Source: Actinomortierella ambigua (taxonomy: Eukaryota > Mortierellomycota > Mortierellomycetes > Mortierellales > Mortierellaceae). Taken from it: 64,000 nucleotides of DNA. Below, in pieces: positions 1 through 9,408 of this stretch. The notes under the pieces were generated by a model, which saw only the letters and a list, made by a program, of their open reading frames with translations, was not told where the DNA came from and did no database searches. The stretch spans positions 5,644 through 69,643 of the forward strand of contig JAAAJB010000098.1 in the NCBI GenBank assembly GCA_016098155.1, read 5' to 3'. Numbering within the stretch: position 1 is the first letter of the stretch; the number at the start of each line of letters is the position of its first letter. The position numbers were made by a program, and so were the translations under genes.

Positions 1-110
1 CAGGGGGAGCGGAAAACCAGGAAAGAAGCCAAAGGGGGGGGAAAAACCAACAGCCCCCCCCGGGGGGGCGGGAAAAAAACAAAAAAAAAAAAAAAAAAGG
101 AGGTATCACT
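1..110. other. Low-quality, homopolymer-rich window edge
   Basis: The first ~100 bases are runs of G, C and A (for example G8, C9 and an A18 run) with no coding signal. They resemble the sequence around the N patch near 50.4 kb. I read this as poor base-calling beside an assembly break rather than biology. From about 110 to 296 the sequence is normal and probably holds the 3' UTR of the leftward gene that follows. Confidence 0.55.
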
Positions 111-296
111 GTCACTAGTTCTTACCGATGCTCATCGCCCCTTTAACTGCACTCAGTCCATTGCGGTTCTATTATTTGTCTCACAGCTCTAGAAGTGGAG
201 CGCCAAGGCATTAGGAACGATGCACTGATGATGCAGCGCATTCTACGTTGTGATATCGATGTTCTACATCGTCAAGGCTCTCTAGATCGGACCTAA

Positions 297-1028
297 TCAC
301 TTTTTATCTTTCTTTCCGAGGGGCGCACTCGTAATGACACTACAATACGACGGAGGCGGGCCATCACCGACTTGCACGGCTACGGATTCTGTGGGAGTGC
401 CGACTGCTATCGAGTTGGATCCCGGCGGCGTTGGCGAGGTTGCAACAGTGGGGGACGAGGTTGGGTGCTGGTGCTGGTTCTGGTGTTGGTGACGTTGTGA
501 GACCGCCATGAGCGCAATTTCTTCGAGCAATCGCTGTCGCACCTCTCTCTTTGGAAGGTGATCCTCCAGTCTGCTGACGGCAAACTCGATCAGCTCGCGT
601 ACCTTTTGATCTTCCTTGGTCTTGGCTTCGTCCTCCTTCTTTGTGTTCGCCCCTGCGGTAGCCGAGGTGGCTGTCGACGACGAAGCGGTGGAAAATACAG
701 AGGTGAGTGTCAGGGACCGTTGGGGAGGCGGATGCGAGCGAGAGGCGGCGCCTTCTGCTTTGATGGCCATAATAGCGTTCTTTACGGTGTCGAGAGTGAG
801 TTGGACATAGGCTTCCTTGGAGGACTCCTTGATGGCGATGTACTTGTCTTTGGCGTCGCGTTCAACCTTTTGATACTTGGCCTTGATGGCAGCGCGTTCT
901 CGCTCGGACGCCTTCTCAGCTTCCTGTTTGGTAGTCGTGTACTCCTTTTCGGCCTGTTTCACGACCTGTCGGTACTCTTGGTCGAGTTGTTTGACGAGGT
1001 CCTTGTACGACTTGTTCTTGGTCGTCAT
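297..1028 (-). CDS. Unrecognised coiled-coil protein with PPxY-like tail
   Basis: Single-exon reading frame of 243 aa on the minus strand, starting at an ATG at 1028. Residues 1-75 are highly charged and heptad-like, rich in K, E, Q and A, and are predicted to form one long coiled coil. Residues ~90-130 are S/T-rich linker. Residues ~135-175 form a second amphipathic helix (RELIEFAVSRLEDHLPKREV). The tail carries a short QH-repeat and a PPPSY motif, which could bind a WW domain. I do not recognise the family. The 5' end is simple because an in-frame ATG opens the helix directly. Coding status rests on composition and frame length; the function is unknown. Confidence 0.6.
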   Translation of the reverse strand: MTTKNKSYKDLVKQLDQEYRQVVKQAEKEYTTTKQEAEKASERERAAIKAKYQKVERDAKDKYIAIKESSKEAYVQLTLDTVKNAIMAIKAEGAASRSHPPPQRSLTLTSVFSTASSSTATSATAGANTKKEDEAKTKEDQKVRELIEFAVSRLEDHLPKREVRQRLLEEIALMAVSQRHQHQNQHQHPTSSPTVATSPTPPGSNSIAVGTPTESVAVQVGDGPPPSYCSVITSAPLGKKDKK

Positions 1029-1814
1029 CTGTGGCCAAGTGAAGGGGAAAAAGGGATGATGAGGGGGGCAGATTGGTGGTCGTGAAGCCTTTAAGTACGG
1101 TCGTCAGTGCCAAGAAAATCTCGACACAGGAGCATCCTGAAAAGCACAGCCTGGCAGTGCCCCCCATTTTCGGAAAAAAAACAGCAAAAAATCAAACAAC
1201 AGCCTCGCCAAGACAGAAAACCTGGTTCAGCCGCTTCGTCGAACCTTTCAATTCATCCATTGGAGTTTACGTTCCCATTCACGGGAGGTGATCGATAGGC
1301 AATGAACAGGAGTCGATGATGATCCATGTCCAGTGATGACTGAATTTAGCCATAGATGAACAATTGTGATTTCACAAACACGACTGGAAACAAAAGCAGC
1401 AGGACAGTCAGGACATCCCACTCTCCTTGCTCTATTGCTCGATCGAAGCACCACTATGAAGAGCGCAACACTCATGGAACGATAACACAATGGAGTCAGG
1501 GTTCTGAGCAACGGCAACGTTGTGGATAATCTATAACGGACTATTGAACCAATTGCGATGATGACCATGGTATCATAAGGAACGTTTGTTCACGATACAA
1601 CAGGGCGCCTCGAGGTGCCCCGTTTTCCTTATTCTTAAGGAGTGGAGGCCCTCCTGGATTGTCTTTGCTCTGAGCACCCCAAGGTTCACACCGACAAGTA
1701 GAGCTCGAATATATAGTATACATTGATGTCTTCAAATACAAGTACATGATCGTAGAGTAAAACAGAGAAACGTAGAGAGAGAAAGCAAGAGGAAGGAGTC
1801 GCGTTATAGATCCT
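1029..1814. other. Intergenic stretch between two leftward genes
   Basis: This 786-bp region holds the promoter of the coiled-coil gene (right to left) and the 3' flank of the three-exon gene. Short open frames on both strands (for example minus 1248-1568) have no coding-like composition or splice support. I see no RNA gene or repeat. Confidence 0.5.
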
Positions 1815-2380
1815 CTAGTCGCGCTGTTCAGGAGGTGGTCCGCAAGGCAAGATCATTTTCTATAACGTAGGACGGAACCAATTGGAGCCATATGAGTTTA
1901 AGATGGCCAGCGAATAGAGAGCAAACCACTATGCATGCGATGGAGTCCATTGACATACCTCAGTCATATTGTACTTGACACGGGCAATGCTTTCGTTCTC
2001 AGCAACAGCAATGTAAGTCGTCATGGGATAATGGCCGATATACGAGGCGTAGCTGTCGCGTGCCTGGTTGACGACCCACTCGCTGTTAAAAATGACAAAC
2101 AAGGCAGGCACGTTTGCTCCGGTTAGAGATGTCACAGTAAACAACGCTTCGCGCTCCTTATTCCTATCCCAATCGTAATGCGGCGATATTCACATACTAT
2201 CGACTTGTGTCGGCGTGTCCCGTGCCAACATACTTGGACTGCAGATGTTCCAACTGGCTGTTTAAGTTTGCTCGGTCCTATCCATTGCAAAGAAGTTGAA
2301 TGAGAGAATGTCAGGTTGGCGTTGATAAACGATGCGCTAGCTTCATTGTAGATTGCCTTCTCGACATCTCCACTTGCCAT
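1815..2380 (-). CDS. Uncharacterised 129-aa protein, three exons
   Basis: My model is exon 1 2380-2234 (49 codons), exon 2 2156-1959 (66 codons) and exon 3 1859-1815 (14 codons plus TAG). All junctions are phase 0. Donors are GTATGT at both introns (77 and 99 nt); the second acceptor is TTATAG. The spliced product starts MASGDVEKAIYNEAS and ends KMILPCGPPPEQRD. The middle exon has alternating hydrophobic segments (ALFVIFNSEWVV, TYIAVAENESIARVKY), suggesting a small globular alpha/beta protein. No signal peptide or membrane segment is visible. It shares a 153-bp divergent promoter with RRP15. I do not recognise the family; exon 3 is the least certain part because it is short. Confidence 0.5.
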
Positions 2381-2533
2381 TTCTTGGGTGGAGGCTCTCG
2401 CTGTTGGTTGATGCAAGTCTGCGGACAAAGGATGAGAGAACACTCAAAATGGAAAGCAGTCCACTGTTTACCCTAAAAAAAAAATAAAGCATTTCGGTCT
2501 ACTCTACAACCTTTCTCATTACCTTAACTACCG
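2381..2533. promoter_or_regulatory. Divergent promoter, 129-aa protein / RRP15
   Basis: Only 153 bp separate the two divergent start codons, so both promoters must lie here. An A-rich run (aaaaaaaaataaagc, about 2475-2489) precedes the RRP15 start. I see no clear TATA box. Confidence 0.5.
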
Positions 2534-3854
2534 ATGAAGCGACCAGCAGCCAACGACCGCCCAGCAGCCAAGCGCCAGGATACTGGAGCTCAACCCAAGA
2601 GTATCCTGAAGAAGAGAGCAGCAACAACAGCACCATCATCAGCAAATACCAAGAAGACAGGCTCTTCAGAGGCTATTTTGCGCGCCAACACAAAAACAAA
2701 TGCAAAGTCCACAGCCACCACCTTCGCTCCTGAGACCGGAGCCAAGCAACAAAAAGACAGCAAGGCCAAGAGCCTCAGCAAGAATCCTAGAAAACCAGAA
2801 ACAGCTACAACAGCGACAACAGCAGCTACCAAGCAGAAGGGGGCACCGTCTACGACCCAGAAACAGCACCCAAAGGCTGTGTTGAAGCTCGGCGGCGCAC
2901 AACGGAAATCTGGTGCTGTTAAAAAGCCAGCAAAGAGGTCTGCTGCAGGATCTGATAGCGATAATGACGGCGAAGACGAGCGTGACTCTGACGGCGATGC
3001 AGCAGATGGGGAGAGCGACTCCAATGACGAGGTTGACGACGATGATGATCTAGAGGGAATTCAGGCTCCCACGAAGAGTAAGTTCCACAGTCGTTGCCTG
3101 TCAGCATTTCGTCCGTTGTCTGTTGAAAGGGGGAAGGGAGACCTGACACTGTTGAATCAAATTCACTCACCATGTAAAGCGTTTTTCTTTCGCTCCTATG
3201 AATTCATTTAGAGACCTCGAAGAAGAACACCGAGGAAAGTATGGCAGAGGCCATGTCCAAGATTTTGGGCTCGACACTTCGCAAGGCCGATGCTTCCCAG
3301 CCAATCTTGGCCAGGTCGCGTGGTGTTGAGCGTAAGCTTGAGGAGGAGAAGCTCGAGGCCAAGGCACGCAAAGCCTTGACGTTTGAGAAGAGGCGGGCAA
3401 TGAACAAGGATCGCGTCAAGCCTGATTTCACGGGAATGGAGTATGAGAAGAAGCTGCGCAAAGTTGCCACTCGCGGAGGTAAGGTTATCGAAGCCAACAA
3501 AACAGGAGAGGCGGAGAGAGTAGAGGTATCAAGGCTGAGAAGGCTAACGTTTGGTTGCACATCTTTTATGCCCCCTTTTTTTTTCTAGTGGTTCAGCTCT
3601 TCAATGCCATCAAGGCTCAGCAGAAGGTGACCGAAACCGTTACAGACAAAATCGCACCTATCGGAGCCAATGCCAAGGACAAGGGTAAGCAAATCATTCT
3701 CGTGCGATGGAGTCGAAGGCAGGCTTGAATGACGATGGACGCCAAGAGTAACTAACGCAACCTCCTTTTTATTGTCTCTCATGTAGTTGCCAACATGACC
3801 AAGGCAAGCTTCTTGGACTTGTTGAAGTCAGGCACCAAGGTTGCTGCAGTTTAG
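2534..3854 (+). CDS. RRP15: RRP15-like pre-60S ribosome biogenesis protein
   Basis: Four exons: 2534-3077, 3212-3478, 3589-3684 and 3787-3854, all joined in phase 1, giving 324 aa. In yeast Rrp15 acts in the nucleolus in ITS1/27S pre-rRNA processing and 60S assembly. Residues 1-180 are a low-complexity basic region followed by an acidic D/E-rich patch (~145-178). The conserved Rrp15p domain begins near residue 185. It contains the signature ILGSTLRKADASQPILARSR, a charged helix (RKLEEEKLEAKARKAL), KKLRKVATRGVVQLFNAIKA and the C-terminal KVANMTKASFLDLLKSG. Length is close to the yeast and human proteins. An AATAAA lies 15 bp after the stop, and the convergent neighbour ends 47 bp further on. 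Confidence 0.93.
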
Positions 3855-3868
3855 TATTTTTTTCCCCC

Positions 3869-3874
3869 AATAAA
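3869..3874 (+). terminator. Poly(A) signal of RRP15
   Basis: An AATAAA hexamer 15 bp downstream of the RRP15 stop. Cleavage 15-25 bp further on would fall at, or inside, the last codons of the convergent VPS17-like gene. Confidence 0.6.
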
Positions 3875-3901
3875 CTCCTGATACCGCATGACAATGTCTA
3901 T

Positions 3902-6517
3902 TTAGTCGCTGTCCTCGTCGTCATCATCGTCCCTGCCACTAACAGCCTCGGTTTTGACGATCAATGATGGTGGGCTGGGTGTATACATCGCATCAGAAAA
4001 CCTGTCGCCACCAACAAGGATCAGTTCTTCCAACTTGGTTTTCTCAAAACTGATTTGTCGTTGCGCGTACAGTTTGAGCGCGCGAAAGAAGTCCTCAGTA
4101 CTCTGATGTCGATACTCGACCATTTCCTTTTGCACAACTTCAGTGACTTGGTCCATCCGGGTCTTCATGTTGCCTTCAAACATAATCGCCTACGAAGCAA
4201 TAGGGATCAAAAGTGATGGGTACTTTTTGAGGTGAACAAGGGCAATATCATCTAAGCCAATACACAAAATGTCTCCGCACGGAGTGAGGACATACATCAT
4301 CCAAGTCGTCGATACTGTCCGTGACCTTGTCTGCATTGATGCTTGTCGAGGACCGCAGCCGCTCCATGATCTTTCGCTTGTTCTCCGTGCTCTTTACCGC
4401 TGTGTCATATTCAGACACGACGGATGATCGATAGTCGAGTGTCTGGTTGAGCGTCTGGACGTGCTGAAGTTTATACTCCAAAAAGCCTGCCAAAACTGCG
4501 GTGTCGCCACCGACCTAAGAGGGCAGGGCACAAAATTGGTTTAGAAAGTAGCGCCAGCGATGAACAAATTAAAGTGGCCAAGCTGTCGGCAGTCTGTGTT
4601 GAGAGCGCTCTGTACCTGAGCTTTACCGGCTTTGGCGATTCCATCAATAGGCTTGGATAGTAATTTGAACGTTCTATACATACAATACAAGGAGTGTGAG
4701 TGGGCCAGAACATACCCCAGGCAAAGCGAAATGACGTCAAAACCTATCCATTCCCAGTACCTCGATAACCCTACGTCTTCCTCCGTATTTGACCATGCTG
4801 AAGCCATCCCTGCTAGTTCCAGTTCTCGTGAGCTATGATCTGATAAGAGTCAAATATGTCATTAGAAAAATATAAAGGGCATTTTTTTCCGCGTAGGAGG
4901 CCAATATTCTCTCAATCTAATTTCCCTACCTCGTCTGGCTTTGATCTCCTTATCAAGGCATTTGATGGCGTTCTGCAACCTGCTTTCGGCCTTGGAAGCT
5001 GCCACCCGATCCTCTTCAAATTCATCATCCGTCTCGCCACCACTGGATGATCCATAGCTGAACCGCTTCGACACTCCAAAGCCGAGAAGTCTACCAAATG
5101 AGGTCTTTGAACGTGAGGTCGAGCTGTGATAGTGCTGCTGTTGTGGCAAGAATCCAAATTCACTCTCGATGAACATCTGGAGTTCATAGTCGTGCGATAG
5201 GATTGGGTGTTTGCTGATCCGATTCAAAAAAGTGCGGATGGCTTCAATGTCGGACAGACTGATCAACGAGCGTTCTGGAGGTAGCACAGGGACAATGGTC
5301 TCTGGGTGCTCGGCCACTAAATGTTCACGCAGTCGAACAAACTCCAGGTAGGAGCGCGTCACATTCTGGTACGACTGACGACGGTAGCGCGGGATGTTGG
5401 TCTACAAGCACATAAATAGGGACAACAGAGCACGGGCATTTTTACGCAGGTTAGGGGGAGATGTCTACATAGTGGGCATCGCATCTCTGGACAGGGACAA
5501 AGTGTTGGGCGGCAAAAAGTTTAATACCTGGACATTGAGGACAAACATGCCATCCTTGGCACGGCGATCGGTATCTGGGACAGTGATATGCAAGTACTGC
5601 GGGGCTTTGATCCGCGAAGCATCGACCCGTTGACCATCGTATTGCAGGTCGCGGCGCCGAACTCGTGGCGAAGGCGGGCTGACGGGCATGTTATTGTCGT
5701 GGTCATGGTCATTACCACGCGCGAGGTATTGATGACTTTGTGAGAGGAAAGAACTGCTGTTGGCGGGTGAAGGCAGTGCGCTGTTGGGCTCGCTTGCTGG
5801 GTGAACACGGCGGTGGTCCGAGGGTGAAGAGGTTGGGAACGAGGCTATGGTGATGCGATTTGGGTTGGAAGAAGCAGCAGCGTTTCTGGGAAGTTGATGA
5901 TGTGGTGTTATCGAGGCGGAAGACGGCGTATGGACGACACTATTGGGCCTTGGTATTGGGCTCGAAAACGTGGATGTGGTAGGATGGTTGGCTGCCGTTG
6001 TAAGCGGTGAAGATGCTAGTGAAGGTTCATGCGGATGCGACTGGTAAGGAGGGTTCTCTACGAGAGGGGAGGAGGACGAGAGTGGATCAACTATCCCGCC
6101 AACGACTTTGGGTCGATCGAAGCGTGGCGCGGAGGTTGTGGAGGTTGTGGTGGTGGTGGGATGGGCGGGTTTTTTCTTGATAGCTGCTGCTGGTGCCGAG
6201 CTGGACCCTATCGAGGAGTCTGTCGAGGAAGAGACTGGTGTCGAGTTGGATCGGAGTGACTGCCTTGTGTCGCTCTTGGGCAACGGCGTGGCTGCTCTCA
6301 GCGGTGGAGTGGCATTGGCAGGGCTAGGCCTTCGCTGTGGTTGCTGCTGGCGTGGGTGCGGGTGCGGGTGCGGGTGCTGCTGGCGTGGTACTGGGTGTTG
6401 TGACTGCAGCAATGGGTTGGACGATGATGTGAGTGGATCAGCACCATGGCCCTCGCTGGAAACATTGGACACGAATACCTGCGAGGTAAGTGGGTCGAGA
6501 AAGGGCGTTTTGGACAT
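3902..6517 (-). CDS. VPS17: VPS17-like SNX-BAR sorting nexin (retromer)
   Basis: Six exons on the minus strand: 6517-5528, 5401-4930, 4839-4716, 4673-4616, 4514-4296 and 4189-3902. All phases agree and the product is 716 aa. An in-frame ATG at 6565 is an alternative start. Residues 1-300 are disordered and S/T/P/H/Q-rich, starting MSKTPFLDPLTSQVFVS. A PX domain spans ~305-415 (YLHITVPDTDRRAK, then IVPVLPPERSLISL and FLNRISKHPILSHDYELQMF). A BAR-type coiled-coil region fills ~450-690, followed by an acidic tail. The usual PX basic signature RRY-x-D/E-F reads TRSYLEF here, so the PI3P-contacting Arg appears absent, as known for Vps17. Vps17 pairs with Vps5 in the retromer on endosomes. SNX-BAR family is firm; the Vps17 assignment within it is an inference. 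Confidence 0.78.
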
Positions 6518-7640
6518 TATGGGAGGGAGGGAGGGGAGGCGCGAGAGGAATGCATTCTCTGGCATGCATGGTGTGCTGCTCCCTGCGCCTTTGCATGGCG
6601 TGGATTCCACCACTCCCGCCAGCCGGCAGGCAGGTGACTGCTCGTCCTTGTCCCTCTCCTTCCCGCAACCATGACAGACACCTGCTGCCTGTCTGTCTGC
6701 CCTGCCTGCCTGCCAGCCTGCCGGGCGTTCTGCGTCCCCCCCCTCCCCTATCGCTGCGTGTCAATGAGACAGGGGACGGTACACTGAGTGCAAAAGAACA
6801 TTTGGGGTAAAGCGAAAGGGAGCAGCAGCAGCATCTGGGGTGCTGTCAGATGCCTAATGTGTGTAGCGTGAGTTTATGAAAGTATCAGAACAAGCGCTTC
6901 AAAGAGAGCCGTTGAGGGTGGGGAGGGGGGCAAGATGTAACCAACTCTCGCTCGCTCGCTCACTCTGTCACTCACTATCCCTCTTTTCTCACTCTTACCT
7001 TTTCCCCTCCCCCTCTCTGTCTCCCTCTCTTCTGCTGTCTCTCTTTCCCAATTTTTTTGTTTTGAGCAAAAAAAGTGAAATGATGTGGTATCAATCGCAT
7101 CGAAACTTGATTGGTCAGACGCGCGCGACTTGCGTTTTTTTGCTTACACCTTTTTGGTGTTGCCCACCGACCAGGGACCGCCGCCCACCCGAAAGTTCCC
7201 ATGGGTCGAGTTTGGGTGTCTGCACTGCTGACTGGCAGCTATGGCGCCAGCCATGTAGCCCATGGGGTGCAGCACGGGCTCCGCCATCATGGGGCACGAT
7301 AGTGGTAAGAAGGTGTCAGTGGTGGCTTAGGAGGCATTGCGCGCGTCCCCGAGCTCCAATTTTTTTTTTGATGCTCTTTGAAAATTTTTTTCCCTTTTTT
7401 TTTTTGGAAAGGGGAAATGCTGACTTGGGAAAAAAATACGCGTCTATTCTCTTGTTTCTACTGGGAGGGGGGGGGGTGAGAGACAGCGAGAGAGGAAAAA
7501 AAAAAAGAGCAAAATCATTTTGGGTGGGTGTGTCCCCCTTCCCCCCCATCGCTTGCGTTGTTTCTCAGTAGGCAGCAGACTCGGACCTACTTGCCTTTTT
7601 TTCCCCTCACCCGTCCTCACTCGCTAGTTCGCCTCGCTCC
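6518..7640. other. Intergenic region with pyrimidine tracts and TGCC repeat
   Basis: Divergent promoter region between the VPS17-like and HMG genes. It holds a short TGCC/CCTG tetranucleotide array (about 6700-6724), a CT-rich tract (~6945-7050, ctcgctcgctcgctcactc and similar) and several T runs (7358-7405). Most long open frames are by-products of this skewed composition. A short minus-strand frame at 7144-7290 is listed separately. Confidence 0.5.
7144..7290 (-). CDS. Possible 48-aa small ORF
   Basis: A minus-strand ATG at 7290 opens 48 codons with balanced composition (MMAEPVLHPMGYMAGAIAAS at the N-terminus, GNFRVGGGPWSVGNTKKV at the C-terminus). It sits in a GC-rich island inside otherwise skewed intergenic DNA. 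It could be an upstream ORF or leader exon of the leftward VPS17-like gene, about 630 bp away, or a separate microprotein. There is no family match and no splice support, so this is weak. Confidence 0.2.
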   Translation of the reverse strand: MMAEPVLHPMGYMAGAIAASQQCRHPNSTHGNFRVGGGPWSVGNTKKV

Positions 7641-7649
7641 ATATATAAG
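7641..7649 (+). promoter_or_regulatory. TATA box of the HMG gene
   Basis: ATATATAAG at 7641-7649, about 133 bp before the ATG at 7782, followed by a C/T-rich leader with no upstream ATG. This is the cleanest core promoter in the window and suggests a strongly expressed gene. Confidence 0.6.
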
Positions 7650-7781
7650 CCGTCCGTCGCCGGCCGCCTATTCTGTTTCCCTTTTCTTCCTCTCCTTTCC
7701 TTCCTAATAGTCACTCATCTCCCAAACCCCTTCACTCATCTTCCCCTCCACTTTTTCCCACACACCCTCATCTACATCACT

Positions 7782-7970
7782 ATGGCCAAGGAAAAGACTA
7801 CCAAGAAGGCTGGTGGCAAGAAGCTGTCGCCCTACAACAAGTTCATGAAGGACCAGCTTTCCAAGGTCAAGGCCGCTGACACGAAGCTGACCCACAAGGA
7901 GGCCTTCAAGAAGGTCGCTGAAATGTGGAAGGATGCCCCAGAGAACCCCAACAACGCCAAAAGCAAGTAA
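7782..7970 (+). CDS. Small YABBY-like HMG-box protein
   Basis: Intronless 62-aa protein. After a lysine-rich N-terminal arm (residues 1-14, AKEKTTKKAGGKK) the rest is one HMG-like fold: LSPYNKFMKDQLSKVKA, then LTHKEAFKKVAEMWKDAPEN. The S-x-YN-x-F-[MI]-K start and the [HK]-EAF-x-x-[AV]-A-x-x-W core match fungal small proteins usually annotated YABBY-like/HMG, related to the C-terminal part of plant YABBY factors. Such proteins are expected in the nucleus as non-sequence-specific DNA binders. The TATA box and CT-rich leader suggest high expression. The 3' UTR probably extends to the A run near 8402. Function is inferred from the fold only. Confidence 0.85.
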   Translation: MAKEKTTKKAGGKKLSPYNKFMKDQLSKVKAADTKLTHKEAFKKVAEMWKDAPENPNNAKSK

Positions 7971-9408
7971 ACCAAAACATCACCAGCAGCAAGGACAAGT
8001 CTTCGCACTCTGTCCATAGAGTCTTTGTTTTGTTTTCTCGCTCGGACAGTTTTTTTTCCCCCTCTGTCATTTCTCTCTATCTGTCTCTGGGTCAAGTCTG
8101 CCAAAAAGTAGTGGAGGGACTCGAGTCTTCGATGGGTGGTGTCGTCAGCAAAGGAATAGTGTGGTCTCTCTTCACCCCTCTTTGACCATCACTATCATCG
8201 TAGTGTTGTGCAAAGAAGATAGAGGACGAGATGGCATCCATCTTCGCATTCTCCTGATTTTGCTCAGATTCGCCCTATTTTTTTTCTTGTCTCCTTTCCT
8301 CTCGCTATTTGGTCGCATCCCTCTTCCCCCTCTTTCTGCTTGTAATAGTCATTTGTATAGTATAGCTGGTTCGGCTTACTGCTAAACCTCTGCAATGTTC
8401 CCAAAAAAAAAAAAAAAATCTAAAGCTCTCTCATGTCCTGGTTCTTGTGTCTTATCGACTGACGCGCTTGTTGGCCCAAAAATCCAATTCAAACTCCTTG
8501 CGGCATTTTGGAAAAAGTGGCCTCTCCCTTATGACTTCCTCCATCACTTGATATAGACATCAGTTATGGGTCAATTTCGCCTTGGTGGTGAGGCGCCCGA
8601 ATCTGGTTCATGGACAATACACACGCTGGCAAGGCTTTACGTGAACCGGATTCAAGCTTGAAAGCCGGAGGCAGGCTGGCAAGGAAATGCTATCTCAAAA
8701 GTGCATCTATTATTTCCTCCGTCGGCTGGCGCGTGAACGCTGTAAAGCGAGCGATAAATAGCCGCACGAACTCGGATAGCTGGGGCCTTTAAAGTGCAAC
8801 ACTAAGGCTTGGGTCCCCGTTCCTTGGTTGCTTACAGACAAAGAGCCGCTTGTTACTAGATGGGATGGCGCCATGCAGCATAACAGCGCAACTGGTCATA
8901 GACAGGTAGTATGTAGTGATTGCAGCCCTTTTGTTTTAGAGGGGGTAGGGGAGGGTAACTCCTCACGTTCTAGCTGGCGGTGTCGTGGACGGGTCGGCGC
9001 CCTCCACAAAAAAAAAAAAAAAAAAAAGGCTCAACATCACCGTGTGGATGGCGCCAGGTGCGTGCATATCGCACATGCTTACAAGTAATAGAAACATGAC
9101 AGGCAACCTGGTTTAACAACCATATCGGTGGTCTGCGAGCCAACCAAAGGAGAACTGCAAAGCAATAAAGATCTTGCCTTAGCAACTCCTGGTTCGTGAA
9201 GCATCTTGACTTCATCGGCACGAGTCAGGATCTTTTTGAAGCATGGCTGGTGTGTGCCTTTCACTCTCAACCCCTGTTACCTTATCATCAGTCTATCAGT
9301 ATCGCTGACTTCTCTTCCAAGTTGATGATTGTTTGGTACAGCATGCGCAACCTTGCTCATTTATAGAGTGCTTATGTATACAAACAAGAAAAAAAAAACA
9401 AGAGCGTA
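7971..9408. other. HMG 3' UTR and intergenic DNA
   Basis: About 7971-8420 is T/C-rich 3' flank of the HMG gene, ending near an A run. From 8420 to 9408 I see no gene, tRNA or repeat apart from an A-run at 9007-9027. Open frames of 60-90 codons on both strands lack coding composition. Confidence 0.45.
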
